This document shows, in pieces, positions 9,798 through 21,292 of a DNA stretch of 64,000 nucleotides. The stretch covers positions 29,323,351 to 29,387,350 of the forward strand of contig CAMZMU010000115.1 of NCBI GenBank assembly GCA_947311845.1, given 5' to 3'. Each line of letters starts with the position of its first letter. The first letter of the stretch is position 1. The stretch is from Poa pratensis. Its lineage: Eukaryota; Streptophyta; Magnoliopsida; Poales; Poaceae. The notes beneath the pieces were generated by a model that was not told where the DNA came from, did no database searches, and saw only the letters and a list, made by a program, of their open reading frames with translations. The position numbers and the translations under genes are program-made.

Positions 9798-12438
9798 TCA
9801 CTCGCTAGTCATCGACTTCTTGGAGGAAGCCTTCTTCGCCTGAACCTTGGCTGCCCTATCTTCAACAGTTGTTACAAGCTGTTGAGCATACTTTTGGGCG
9901 CCTCCATCCAAGTGCCTAACCCGACGGTTTTGCCGCCAGGCCCCCTCGGGAACTTCGTCGTGACCTTGTCAAAATCTGCCTCGACTCCGTGCGCGAGCAA
10001 CATGAGAAAAGTAGTCTGAGCACCACTTACCATTTGCTCGCGACAGAAATCGGCGACGGCAGTTCCTTCTGGCTTGAACAGCTCCACCAGTTCTGCAAAT
10101 GAAGATGGAAGCTCATCATCTGGGAAGAAGCTGTGTGAAGGGCGCCCAAAGCACTCGCCGCCTTCGTCAGCATCTCCCCTGCCCTACTGTTGGTAACCTC
10201 TGCGACGGCCACACTTTCATCAAGTGAAGCGCCAATGCTTTGCTTGCCAGGAGCAGTAGGGCCATCCATCACGCCTAGCATAGCATATAAACAGCATGTT
10301 CAGCATCATATTACACAAACTTCAAATATCTAATGTAGCGGCAAAATTGCGTACCCGTCAAAGTGGTGCTGGCAGCAGAGAGTCGACCAATTGCCAGGTC
10401 TTCCCTAACTTCGGCTGCTTTCAGCCTCTTCTCCAGATCAGCAACTTGACGGGTAGCTTTGTCCATCTCTTCTGCAGCGTCAGTCGCTGACTCTGCGAAG
10501 CACATAAGCATTTCTTCAACATGCTGCAAAAGATAGTTACATCAAAACACTCGAGTTCTCATTACAAGATACTTACTCTTCGTAGCCTCGAGTTGCTGCT
10601 GCAAGGTGGCGACTTTCGTCTCCATGTGAACATACTTGGCGCCAGCCTTCAGTAGCTCTTGTACAAATGACTACAGCACAACACGAGAAAATTTAGAACA
10701 GATTTATCGGGTCTATGCAAAACTTTAACACCCGATAGTGATTCAACTATGGCACAAAAGCACAAGCTTACATGGTCTAAGAAGGAGGAAGTCGACGCAG
10801 GAACACCTGTCGCTGCTGTCTCATCTTTGTTAGCCGCAACCTCAGGCTCAGACGGTGTAGCCGCGTCTGCAGCAGCCGGAGTCGCAGTGGTAGGCGGCTG
10901 TTCTGGTGGCAAACTCCGAGCAGTCGACGTCGCACTGCTCTTCTCCGTCGAGGTGGCGGTGGCAAATCCTCATCCGAGGACACGCTGTTTCACACATGCT
11001 AAGTAGACAACTTGGCAACGTTCATAAACCGTCAAAAAGCAAACGCACATAATACTTACTCTTCAGTAAGGTCGACCATTCGACCAGGTGCAAGCACACC
11101 CACGCTAGGGCGCGATCTCTTCGGTGGTCATGGGGGAAGCGAGCGAATCGGAGGAACATCGAGTGGCGCCATCGTCGACTCCGTCTCGTTTCCCTCCTTC
11201 TCCTCCGAGTTAGCAGTGTCTTCTTCCTCGCGCGACCGCTTCTGCTTGGCCTGCACCTCAGCATCGCCTTCATCAGCTTCTGGCGTATGTGCGGTGGTGA
11301 GTGAGGTCACTTCATCATCAGAGCCAGCCTCGAGTGGCTCATTGTCCGGCACTGGGCCGCTCTCTGGCAAGGGCGGCATCGACTCATACATTCTGTGTCC
11401 CTACACACAGAAACAGCAAAGGAATTAACATCACACATGCATAACATACCAACTTACATATGGTAGCGACTGTTACCTCCGGTAGAGGGTTGCTGGTTTC
11501 ATAAGGTGGAACTGGCGAGTTCATCTCGCAAGGCTCCTCATCAGTCAGTTTGGTAAGGCCTCTTACCAACTTCTCTGCTTCCCCATCAGAAAGTTCCACT
11601 GCACATGAGCGGGTTGGATCAGAAACCCCACTGTATGCCCACATGGCATGAACTCGGGCTCGGAGAGGCTGCACTCGCCTCTTGAGAAAAGTGGCCAGCA
11701 AGTGGATGCCAGTAACCTCCCGACCAACATTGGTCTGAAGCTTCAGCACCTTCTCCATCAGAATGTCAGCCTCTTCGGCTTCGACTCCGGTCGGCTGTGC
11801 GATCCAGGATGGCCTCTTCTTCACCAGGGCGTCTGCGTCAAAGGGAGGCAACCCGAACGCTTGGGTGCCCGTGGTCACATCCTTGATATAGAACCACTTT
11901 TGGCGCCATCCTTGCACAGACTCCAGGAAGTTGATTTTGAAGTACTCGACGTCAGGTTGAGTCTGTACTCCAAAACCACCTGGTCCCTTGACACTGTGCT
12001 GGCGCTTGACATTGAAGATGCGGCGAAACAACCCGAAGTGGGGCGCAACGCCCAAAAGCACTCGCAAAGAACGAAGAAACACGCAATGTGCAAAAGCCCA
12101 TTGGGGGTAAAATCGTGCAATTGCACTCCATAAACGTGCATCAGTGCACGAAGAAAATCATGAACAGGGAAGGAGAAGCCCCTGTTCACAAAATCCACAA
12201 AACAGACCCGCTCATTGGGGCCTGGACGCGGGATTACCTCGGCGCCGGGGATGCAAACCTGCGACGGGTCCGCCGGAATCAGCCCGTCGTTCCGCAGGCC
12301 GGTGAGCATCCGCTTGCTGTAGGAGGTCTTGGTCCACGAGCCCTTGTCCCTCTTCAAACCGCTGGCAGCGGCTCCAGCGGCGCTGTCCGCCGAAGCATTC
12401 GCGGCACTCCTGCCCTTCCGAGTCGCGGGTTTCGTCAT
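9798..12438 (-). pseudogene. Antisense gene 1 of the gypsy element: Transposase_28-like protein, multi-exon
   Basis: ATG at 12438-12436 opens a basic N-terminus, then a domain I recognise as the 'putative gypsy type transposon' family (Transposase_28, PF04195): RMLTGLRNDGLIP, RVCFVDFVNRGFSFPVHDFL, APHFGLFRRIFNV. Exons on the minus strand: 12438-11477, 11400-11060, 10984-10772, 10670-10577, 10523-10355 and 10274-9798, with GT-AG introns of 76, 75, 101, 53 and 80 nt. Four of the five joins keep phase. Middle exons encode an acidic linker and a coiled coil; the last carries FCREQMVSGAQ and ends near 9798. Damage: frameshifts near 12080, 10900, 10130 and 9890, and a TGA at about 11130. The family's role is not established; it is not a DDE transposase I can verify. 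Confidence 0.7.
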
Positions 12439-13739
12439 CGCAATGGTGGGTGGCAAAAGCTTGGCTGTTGGGCTATGGCGATGCGCCAGGAGGAAGAAGA
12501 ACCAGCGGCGGCGGAGAACAAATGGCAAGTAAAAACATTATTTACTCCGCCGCATCCTTTTAACCTCAACACAAAAGAATCCGCACCGTTGATGCGAGAT
12601 CGTGGGCAGAATAGCATATCCAGCCGTACACGTGGCAGCCATGGAGAGCAACCGTCGCCGGCCACTATGCCCACTACGCACGGGAATCTAGGAACCGTCA
12701 TCATATTCCCAGAAAAATCGTGCCTGAGCGGTCAAATCCAGTCCAAACGGCACCACCCTCGGTCAGCGCTGCGTCGTGGGCCCACAGGCGTGTCACGTCC
12801 CATCCATCACAGCATAACGCACGCCACCGCGTGTCAGGCAGCGCAGTCGCCACAAACATCACCCCTGACGTCATTGCAAGCGCCCTGTTTAGAAAAGCAT
12901 TCGAGTCCGCCCAACGCAAATCGATCACTCGACTGCCTTGCTTGGTTCGAGTGTGAAAAAGCAATATTAAGGCAAAAATATTTTCACTCGACCGTTCTTT
13001 CGACTAAGGCATGATACTCCCATCGGGAGCGTATCAAAAAATTTCTTCGACTAAACATATATGGGATAAAAAGATTTGAGATTATCCTCCATTGCAAGAA
13101 ATAAAGCACAATCTCGGGGGCTATTCCCATCGGGAGCGCTGTCGCGCACCCGATAGAATAATGACAAAGTATTAGTCGACAAAAGGATCGACTCAGTTCA
13201 TACACAAAATCATACTCGAAAATTTCCCGAGTTGCGTCTGCCGCAAATACCTCGGATGCTGCATGTATAGTGCAAAGGTAAGACCCGCCGAACTTTGGAG
13301 CTGGGCTAAGGACCGTTCCAGCAACGTTAATCCTTATACTTTCCGTGTCAGCAGACATGATGAAAAATCCCGACGGACGCGTTGGGTAAATTTCAAAGTT
13401 ATACTGCAGATCGATTCAGTAAGACCTCCGTGGCCTAGTCGAGTCTGACCAGTCTATTCCAAATTCGAGTCCGGGGACTCGAGTTTTATTGAAAGCTAGT
13501 AAGGTTTTACCCGAATGTGTAGTTAACCGGTCCCGATCCGTCGGGTGTACCGGGCCTACTAAGCTATTATCCCTTGATTATCATAAGCAAAAACCACAGT
13601 CGATGAAATACTCGACATAGCCAACATGTGCTATTCATACAGGAATTCCAATTATAAACACGAGTACAAAGAGTATGACGTGCACTTACGAACAGGTCCA
13701 TGCCCGATTCTTCGAGTCAGACAAGTACTCGGGGGCTAC
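12439..13739. other. Non-coding 3' region of the gypsy element; likely antisense promoter
   Basis: No pol or antisense coding block was recognised here. The position, upstream of the antisense ATG, makes it the natural place for that gene's promoter and 5' UTR, but no clear TATA box was identified. A duplicated phrase CCCATCGGGAGCG occurs near 13018 and 13126, and the CTCGGGGGCT motif at 13113 and 13728. Confidence 0.5.
13725..13739 (+). other. Polypurine tract of the gypsy element
   Basis: GTACTCGGGGGCTAC lies directly before the 3' LTR start at 13740. It is the same motif that is reiterated downstream of pol. Confidence 0.8.
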
Positions 13740-14235
13740 TGACAAGGATATACATCTCGGGTACCCTACCATAAGGATACCTGGTGCACGTGTCGACTAA
13801 AGGCCCAACTATCAAGAGCCTACATGAAGCCCATGACGAAAGGCCCAACAAGATGGAGTATCCTCCAAGATTAGACATAGGCATAGTCAGTTTAAGCTTT
13901 CCTTACATGTAATCTGAGTCGGTTACGAACTCCTGAGACCCAGCCTATTATATGAAGGTTGGGAGGGCCGCCGATCCAGGACACGCAATACTCGAACCAC
14001 CAAAACCCTAGCGCGATCAACATCTCGCCAGGACCCCATTGTAGCTCGCATATACACACCAGATCAATACCAGACAAGCAGGAAGTAGGGTGTTACTATT
14101 CGGAGGCCTGAACCTGGGTAAAATCCCTGCTTTTGCTTGTCAGCTGACGAAACTACCAGCTCTACCACGTTCTCTCCCTCGTAATCTCAACCCTAGGTCC
14201 TTAACCATGGGATTTGATGAGTTAACCCCTCGTCA
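13740..14235 (+). repeat. Gypsy 3' LTR
   Basis: 496 bp, beginning TGACAAGG and ending CTCGTCA, followed by the ACGGT duplication at 14236-14240. Confidence 0.95.
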
Positions 14236-14240
14236 ACGGT

Positions 14241-14623
14241 AGTGCTTTTAACTGTATAAACTTGACATAAGAGAGAGAGAGGGAGAGGGATCGGAGTGAG
14301 AGAGGAAGGCAAACCTTCTCCATGGCTCGAGGAGCCCGAGCCGGTGGCCATAGTGATCGACGGCGTGGGCGTGGGTGTGTGTGTGGCGGCGGTGGCAGTG
14401 GAGCTTCCCATCGCTCGCGCTAGAACCCTAGATCGGTAGGGAATATCGGTGGGGCTGTGGCAACGCGATCAACCTCGTATCGTGTGCAGCCGGACCCCAC
14501 CTCTCTTTATAGCACTGCGACAGGGGCCCACCAACCATAGTTCAGTTGGGCGCCCCCGATCAGGGCGCGGTCAAGGGGCTCGATCGATCCGTTGGGATCG
14601 ACCTGGATGAGATCAACCTAACA
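14241..14623 (-). repeat. Copia 3' LTR, proximal part
   Basis: On the minus strand it starts TGTTAGGTTG at 14623, directly after the polypurine tract, and runs to the gypsy insertion point. It contains a (GA)n-rich tract near 14270-14290 and a TATA-like CTATAAAGAG near 14500-14510 on the minus strand, a plausible promoter. Confidence 0.75.
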
Positions 14624-14640
14624 TTCTCCCCCTTGATCTC
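14624..14640 (-). other. Polypurine tract of the copia element
   Basis: The minus strand reads GAGATCAAGGGGGAGAA immediately before the LTR start TGTTAGG, a standard copia arrangement. Confidence 0.85.
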
Positions 14641-14802
14641 AACTCTACTTTTAACTTTATACTTTACTCGTTTCTTCACAGATCGGTACATAGAGCATGT
14701 TTCATCGTCACAGCTCAATTGCCGATAGAATCAGACAACCACTATATACTTTTCTGTTTTGAAACAAATTCTGTTACTTTTGGGCCTCTTATGATCCAGG
14801 AA

Positions 14803-16383
14803 TCATAGGCTTTCCATTAAACCCATGCCGGCTACGTGTTCCATGAACACGCTGGGTGGTAAGCCTTTCGTAAGCGGATCCGCAAGCATATCCTTTGTCC
14901 TTATATGCTCGAGACTTATAGCTTGATCTTGGATTTTATCTTTCACAACATAATACTTTATCTCTATTGGTTTGGTAGCATTACTCGACTTGTTGTTGTG
15001 AGCATAGAATACTTGTGGGCTGGTTGTCACAGTACATCTTTAGTGGTTTGTCAATACAATCTACCACTTTCAAGTCGGGTATAAATTTCTTTAACCATAT
15101 CACCTGCCCTGTGGCCTCATAATCTGCTATAAATTCTGCATACATCGTGGACGATGCAACTATTGACTGTTTGGAGCTTCTCCACGAAATAGCCCCTCCA
15201 GCGAGAGTGAACACGTATCCTGACGTGGATTTTCTATCATCTCTGCCTCCCGCAAAATTTGCGTCTGAATACCCTCTTATCTCTAGGGAATCAGATCTTC
15301 TATATGTTAGCATGAGGTCCTTTGTGCCTTGCGCATAACACAATGCTTTCTTTGCCATTTTCCAGTGCTCTGGGCCTGGATTCTCTTGATATCTACCGAG
15401 CACCCCAGTGATAAAAGCTAAGTCAGGGCGAGTGCACACTTGTGCATACTGTAAGCTTCCAACAGCCGAAGCATATGGTATTCCTTCCATTTGATCGATC
15501 TCGTACTGGTTCTTGGGACATTGGAATTTCCCAAAACTGTCGCCCTTGACTATAGGAGCAGGTGTGGCACTGCACTTATGCATATTATACTTTTTAAGAA
15601 CCTTTTCAAAATATGCCTTCTGCGATAGTCCTAAGACTCCATTTTTCCTATCTCGGTGAATTTCTATGCCCAAAACATATGATGCTTCACCAAGATCTTT
15701 CATATCAAAATTTGAGGATAAGTACTTCTTTGTTTCTTGTAGCAGACTAACATCACTGCTAGCAAGCAAGATATCATCCACATACAAGATTAGGAAAATA
15801 TATTTCCCATTTTTAAACTTTGCATAAATGCAGTTATCCTCAACATTTTCTTTAAATCCAATTTTTTTAATTGTTTCATTAAACTTTAGATACCACTGTC
15901 TAGAGGCTTGCTTTAATCCATAAATGGATTTCTTCAGGCGGCATCCCATATCTTCCTTGCCTTCCATGATAAAACCCTTGGGTTGTTTCATGTAAACATT
16001 TTCTTTTAAATCCCCATTTAGAAATGCCGTCTTTACATCCATTTGATGTAGCTCTAAATCAAAATGTGCAACTAGTGCCATTATGATTCTGAAGGAATCC
16101 TTACATGAGACTGGTGAAATGTCTCATTGTAATCTACCCCTTCTCTTTGTATAAATCCTTTTGCCACAAGTCGTGCTTTATACTTTTCTACATTTTCTTT
16201 TGAGTCATACTTAGTTTTGTATACCCATTTGCAGCCAACTGTTTTGGCTCCTTTAGGAATATCTTCTAAGTCCCAAACATCGTTTGAGCTCATCGATTTC
16301 ATATCTTCTTTCATTGCCTCCACCCACTTCGATGAGTGAGGACTTCTCATGGCTTCTTCATATGAAGTGGGATCACCTTCCAT
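14803..16383 (-). pseudogene. pol: Copia reverse transcriptase and RNase H
   Basis: The RT begins with WVEAMKEDMKSMSSNDVWDL and KWVYKTKYDSKE (16330-16180). After a break at about 16085 it continues with MDVKTAFLNGDL, YGLKQASRQWY and the catalytic YVDDILLA (near 15780). The RNase H part shows SDANFAGGRDDRKSTSG, SWRSSKQ and IVASSTMYAEF. A frame change near 15000 separates YCDNQPT from the C-terminal block DMLADPLTKGLPP, which ends at 14803. At least two frame breaks make it non-functional. Confidence 0.92.
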
Positions 16384-17912
16384 ATGAGGTATTTCTTCAT
16401 ATGAGCTATTTCTGTATTGTAAACTTTATAATCAATAGAAATAGCTGATTTCTTAGCTCTTTTAGACCTTCTACGGGTCTCATTCTAAAAGTGGCTGCTG
16501 CACCTCCCTTTCATGCTCAACAACGGGTTCAGTCGGCTCCTGACGGACAGGTTTCGGATCTTCACCCACAGTTGTCACGGGTGGAGTTACAACAGGTGCT
16601 TGCACCTCAACCTCAGGGATTGTTGGTGCAAGTACAACAGGTAGTGTAAAAAATGGATCCTGAATCATCGGAAAAGGTGCGCACACCGTCTTCTCCTCAA
16701 GATCAATTTTCTGAGCTACCATGCTCCCCCTCATCATTTCGTCCTCTAAGAAGACTGCATGTCTCGTTTCTACAAACTTTGTGTATCTGTCTGAACAGTA
16801 GAAACGAAAACCTTTTGATCTTTCAGGATAGCCAATGAAGTGGCAACTGACTATTTTGGGATCTAACTTTGCAATATTTGGATTAAACAATTTGGCCTCA
16901 GCTGGGCTCCCCACACCCTGAAGTGTTGTAGAGAGGGTACTCTTCCTGTCCACAACTCGTACGGTGTTTTGGGCACCGACTTGCTTGGTACTCTATTGAG
17001 AATGTGAATGGCGGTTTTAAGTGCCTCCATCCATAATCCCAATGGCAAGGTGGAGTAACTCATCATACTGCGCACCATATCCATAAGTGTACGGTTACGC
17101 CTTTCAGCTACTCCATTTTGCTGAGGGTCGCCCGACATTGTATACTGGGCCACTATGCCAGTCTCCTGTAAGAACCTCGCAAAAGGTCCAGGGACTTGGC
17201 CATATGGAGTGTGTCGACCGTAGTACTCCCCCCCACGGTCAGATCTCACTATCTTTATTCTTTTATCATGCTGATTTTCTACTTCAGTTTTGAATATATT
17301 AAATTTATCCAACGCTTCAGACTTTTCTTTGATTGGATAAATATAACCATATCGGGAGTAATCATCTGTGAATGTTATAAACGAGTCATAGCCATCCACA
17401 CTTTTCACAGGAAATGGTCCACAAATGTCAGTGTGAATGATTTCTAGTGTTCCTATACTTCGGTTTGCAACCTTTTTGATTTGTTTTACGTACTTTCCTT
17501 TAATGCAATCTATGCATTGTTCTAAGTCTGAGAACTCTAATGGAGGAAGAATTTCATTTTTAACTAGAATTTCTATTCTCCCCCTCGAAATATGACACAA
17601 GCGACAGTGCCATAATTTCGATGAGTCATGAGTTCTCTTTCTTTTCTTTTGTTCTTTATCCGACGCGGAAACATGCTCATTCACTTTGCACACAGAATAC
17701 ACTTTTTCACATGATGATAATAAATAAAGCTCATTGTGGAGTAAAGCAACACCCACATGATCATTATTACACCATATGGCACACTTACCATGTCCAAAAT
17801 AACACTCATAATTGTCTTTGTCTAAACGTGAAACACTAATCAAGTTTCTGTGTAATGAAGGAACATATAAAACATCTCTAAGCAGGATCGAGAATCCATC
17901 AGCTAACTCCAT
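16384..17912 (-). pseudogene. pol: Copia integrase
   Basis: The GAG-pre-integrase zinc finger is seen as LWHCRLCH...CIDCIKGK (about 17610-17500). The catalytic core has D in [10 protein letters not shown] in RSDRGGEYY and E in [12 protein letters not shown], the DD35E set. A frame change near 16870-16950 leads to the C-terminal block CHFIGYPERSKGFRFY. After 16480 the linker towards RT is poorly conserved. The order integrase before RT identifies copia. Confidence 0.92.
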
Positions 17913-19010
17913 GGAGATGTCGCCGACAGCTTCAACGTCTGCTTGAACTCCATTTGCGACTTCAACGCATCTTTGTTTCTTTGCGTACTCCGCGTCGAAT
18001 GGAATCTCTGTAAAGAATTTGCAACATGAACAGTTGCACCTGAGTCAATCCACCAAGTAGATTTCGAAAACTGTGTATACAAGGATTCATTTACAAAGGA
18101 AACAATGTTGTTACCATTCTTTGCCATTATGGACTTCAGGAAAACAGGGCAATCTTTCCTGTAATGCCCAGTCTTCTTGCATACCAAGCATGTATCCTTG
18201 TCCACTGGAAGGGACTTCTGCTGATGCTGATGATGCGAGGGAGCTTTTCCATGTGGCTTTGAAGGGGAACCATTGCTACTGTGATGGTAGTTCTTTTTCT
18301 TATTATCCTTCACATAGTTCAGAGAACCTCCATGTGAGGATTAAGTCTATCCTCTTCTTGCACACACATGACTATGGTCTTTTCAATGTCCCATTTTTCA
18401 GGCGACATGTTGTAGTTGACAACAAAAATGTCAAAATGACTTGGCAGTGAAGCCATAACAAGGTGAACAAGGAGTGCAGGCTTGAGCTCCAAGTCATCGT
18501 CCATGGGCTTAAGTTTAGCTGCCATGTTGGGCATCCTCAGAATGTGCTCTCTTATGCCATGTCCACCTCCTGTGTACTTTTCTGTCACCAGCTGCTTCAG
18601 CAGTTGGGTAGCATATATCTTTGAAGAACCAGTGAACTGGCTATTTATCTTTTCAAGAAACTCCCTTACGGAAGCACACTCTGCAATTGAGCCCACAATA
18701 GCGACCTCAATTGTGTTCTTTATGAAAGCCATGCACTTTTTGTTGGCAGTGAGCCACTTTTTTTCCGAGGGTATACGACATCTCCAATGGAGCATAGTCC
18801 CTCTTCTTTTTCTCCCAAGCAGCATCATCATCTTTGTCATCTCTGACTGGCTCTGTAGGTTTGACCGGCTGTGGAGTGTCCACAACCCAGTCCACCTCAG
18901 CACAAACAAAGGCCAGATCAACTTTCTTTCTCCATTCTGAGTAGTTGTCACCTCTGAGGGTTGGAACATCCTTGATGCAGATCATCAAGTAGTACCCTCC
19001 TGAAAAATCA
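17903..19010 (-). pseudogene. gag: Copia gag and protease
   Basis: gag starts near VPTLRGDNYSEWRKKVDLAF (about 18965), has a frame change near 18780, and continues with SQFTGSSKIYATQLLKQL. A CCHC zinc knuckle CLVCKKTGHYRKDC is at about 18195-18150. The protease active site [14 protein letters not shown] follows near 18050. Just upstream of gag the minus strand has a tract TTTTTCAG resembling an intron acceptor, as seen in several copia leaders. Frame breaks occur near 18780, 18315 and 17910. Confidence 0.88.
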
Positions 19011-19570
19011 CATTTGAGGTGAGAACAAAACAACAATTGCATGCAATAATCCAACGTTGGTCAAAATTAAAACATACAACTGTTTGTGCAATTCAAACTA
19101 TATCACCGTTGGGCAGAAATAGAAATAAATGCACATATAAAAAACAACAATAAATCATGATTATGTTATTAACAACGTTGGTCATAAAATAACAGAATCA
19201 TAATTCTTTGAATAGTCACTTTAACATGCTCTTAAAATTTTAATTCTCACTTTAGTTCTATTTACTTGTAAAAGAGCACTTTTATAAATTTTGCAGCGGA
19301 AAACATGAATAAAAAATTCATGAACTTTATACTTTTCAGAAGTATTACTGTCACTTTTCTGTTTCCTAAACAAAATTTCGTTGGATAATTTTGAATAGAA
19401 AAAACTGAATGAATTTTGCCCAAAAATTGGAAAAAACTGAGACTTTTTCGTGCGGCCCACGGCCCACGTGAGCGTCCCCGCGCTATCTTTTGCCTAAGGC
19501 GACGCAGACGCGGCCCACGGCGGCCCATGGCCCGGTCCAGTGCGCTCGCTGTTGCGGCCTGGTCCGTGGC
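19011..19570 (-). other. Copia leader or intron-like region
   Basis: AT-rich from 19011 to about 19440, then a GC-rich block with repeated GGCCCACG words. No coding sense was found. It probably is the copia untranslated leader. The junction with the Athila fragment is estimated at about 19560-19575. Confidence 0.4.
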
Positions 19571-21292
19571 TGTTTTTGATTTTTAACAGCAAACAAGATA
19601 AAATAAAATAAAACAAGCAAGACAAAAACAAAGTAATGAGATTGGAAGTGTGAGACTCCCCTATCTGGAGATTCCAGTATCCCCGGCAACGGCGCCAGAA
19701 AAGTGCTTGATGGCGTGTAGTTCACACGTTCGTTGGGAGACCCCAAGAGGAAGGTATGATGTAGTGCAGCAGCAGTTTTCCCTTGAAATATGACCAAGGT
19801 TTATCGAACCAGGAGGACACGGAGGTTCTTCAGAAGGTTGTTGATGGGCGCCGTTACTCGATCACCAACGTGGAACCTGCACAGAACACAACCAAACTAG
19901 TTTGCCCCAACGAAACAGAGAGGTTGTCAATCTCTCTGGCTTGCTGAAAACAAATGATTAAATGCACAGTGTGGAAAACAGTAGTGATTGCAGAAAGTAA
20001 CAAGGAACAAATGATTGCAGTAGGTGGTTTTATCAGTATGAGGGAAAATGGACCGGGATCCACAGTTTACTAGTGGTGTCTCTCCATAAAAGATAACTAA
20101 CATGCTGGGTGAACAAATTACAGCTGGGCAATTGACAAATAGAGAGTGCATGACAATGCAATATATGACAAGATGTTCATTATGAGATTTAATTGGGCAT
20201 TACAACAAAGTACATAGACTTGCTATCCAACTCATCTATGTCTAAATAATCCACCTTCAGGTCAGCATCCGCATCACTTCCAGTATTAAGTTGCAAACAA
20301 CAGATTATTGCATGAAGTAAAGTGTGTAATGTAAACAATGCAAATGACACGTAGAAAATGCATCATTGTTTTATCCCTAGTGGCAACAGCACATCCACAA
20401 CCTTAGTCATTTCTGTCAACTTGAGCCCAGATTTCTTGAGGCATGAACCCACTATGTAGCATAAATACTCACTCTTGGAGTTACAAGCATCTACTTGGCC
20501 AAAGCATCTACTAGCAATGGAGAGCATGCAAGATCATAAACAACATAAACATATAGATTGATAAACAACTTGCTCATAGTATCAATATTCATCGGATTCC
20601 AGCAAACACAACATGTAGCATTACAATAAGATGATCTTGATCATGTTAGGCAGCTCACAAGATCTAAACATAGAGGTACAAGGTGGAGAGACAACCATCT
20701 AGCTACTGCTATGGACCCGTAGTCTAAGGATGAACTACTCACGCATCACTCCGGAGGCAGGCATGACGATGTAGAGCCCTCCGGTGATGATCTCCCCTCC
20801 GGCAGGGTGCCGGGAAGAGCTTCAGAACCCTCCCGATCTAGGGTTGGCGACGACGGCGGCAGCCGAACTTTTCGTGGAATATGATCGGTGTTTTTAGTGT
20901 ACGCGGAACATCGGAAATATATAGGCGAAAGGGCGGCGTTGGAATGTTCGCGAGGCGGCCTCGCCAGGGCCCGGCGCGGGCCCACCCTCGGCCGCGCCCT
21001 AGGGTGGCGAGGCGGCCTCGTGGCTCGTCTCCGTCTCCCCTTCTGGCTTCTGATCGTGTCGGTGAAAATATGAGCGTTCCTTTTTGTTTCGTCCAATTCC
21101 GAGAATATTTTGCGACTAGCTTTTCTGAAAGAGAAAAACAGCAGAAAACAGGAACTGGCACTTCGGCATCTTGTTAATAGGTTAGTCCCAGAAAATGCAT
21201 AAAAATGCTATGAAGTGTGAACAAAACATGTATCAATTGGTATAATAACAACATGAAACATCAAAAATTATAGATACGTTTGAGACGTATCA
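19571..21292 (-). mobile_element. Athila-type gypsy fragment: one LTR plus primer site and short leader
   Basis: On the minus strand an LTR runs from TGATACGTCTCA (21292) to ...GCCATCA (19708), about 1585 bp, with TGAT/ATCA ends. Ten bases later comes TGGCGCCGTTGCCGGGGA (19697-19680), the tRNA-Asp-type primer site typical of Athila elements, then about 110 bp of leader. No gag or pol follows; copia sequence does. So this is the 5' end of an Athila element whose rest is deleted, not a solo LTR. Confidence 0.75.
19680..19697 (-). other. tRNA-Asp-type primer-binding site
   Basis: The minus strand reads TGGCGCCGTTGCCGGGGA, ten bases beyond the LTR end. Confidence 0.85.

Larger units (their letters stand above)
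1000..14235 (+). mobile_element. Full-length Ty3/gypsy retrotransposon, Tat-type, with antisense genes
   Basis: The 13,236-bp element has two LTRs of 496 bp each, a 5-bp duplication (ACGGT), a primer-binding site at 1498-1514 and a polypurine tract just before 13740. The domain order gag, protease, RT, RNase H, integrase is that of Ty3/gypsy. About 5.4 kb between pol and the 3' LTR carries two gene models on the opposite strand; extra antisense ORFs in this position are known in Tat-lineage elements. gag and pol contain several frameshifts and stops, so this copy cannot encode its own full polyprotein. By eye the LTRs differ at about 15 of 496 positions (~3%), which at the commonly used rate of 1.3e-8 per site per year would be about 1.2 million years. 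It sits inside the copia 3' LTR. Confidence 0.95.

Noticed and set aside
12088..13014. 308-codon ORF on the + strand of the gypsy 3' region
   Set aside because: It is the complement of the Transposase_28 exon plus non-coding sequence and has no domain of its own.
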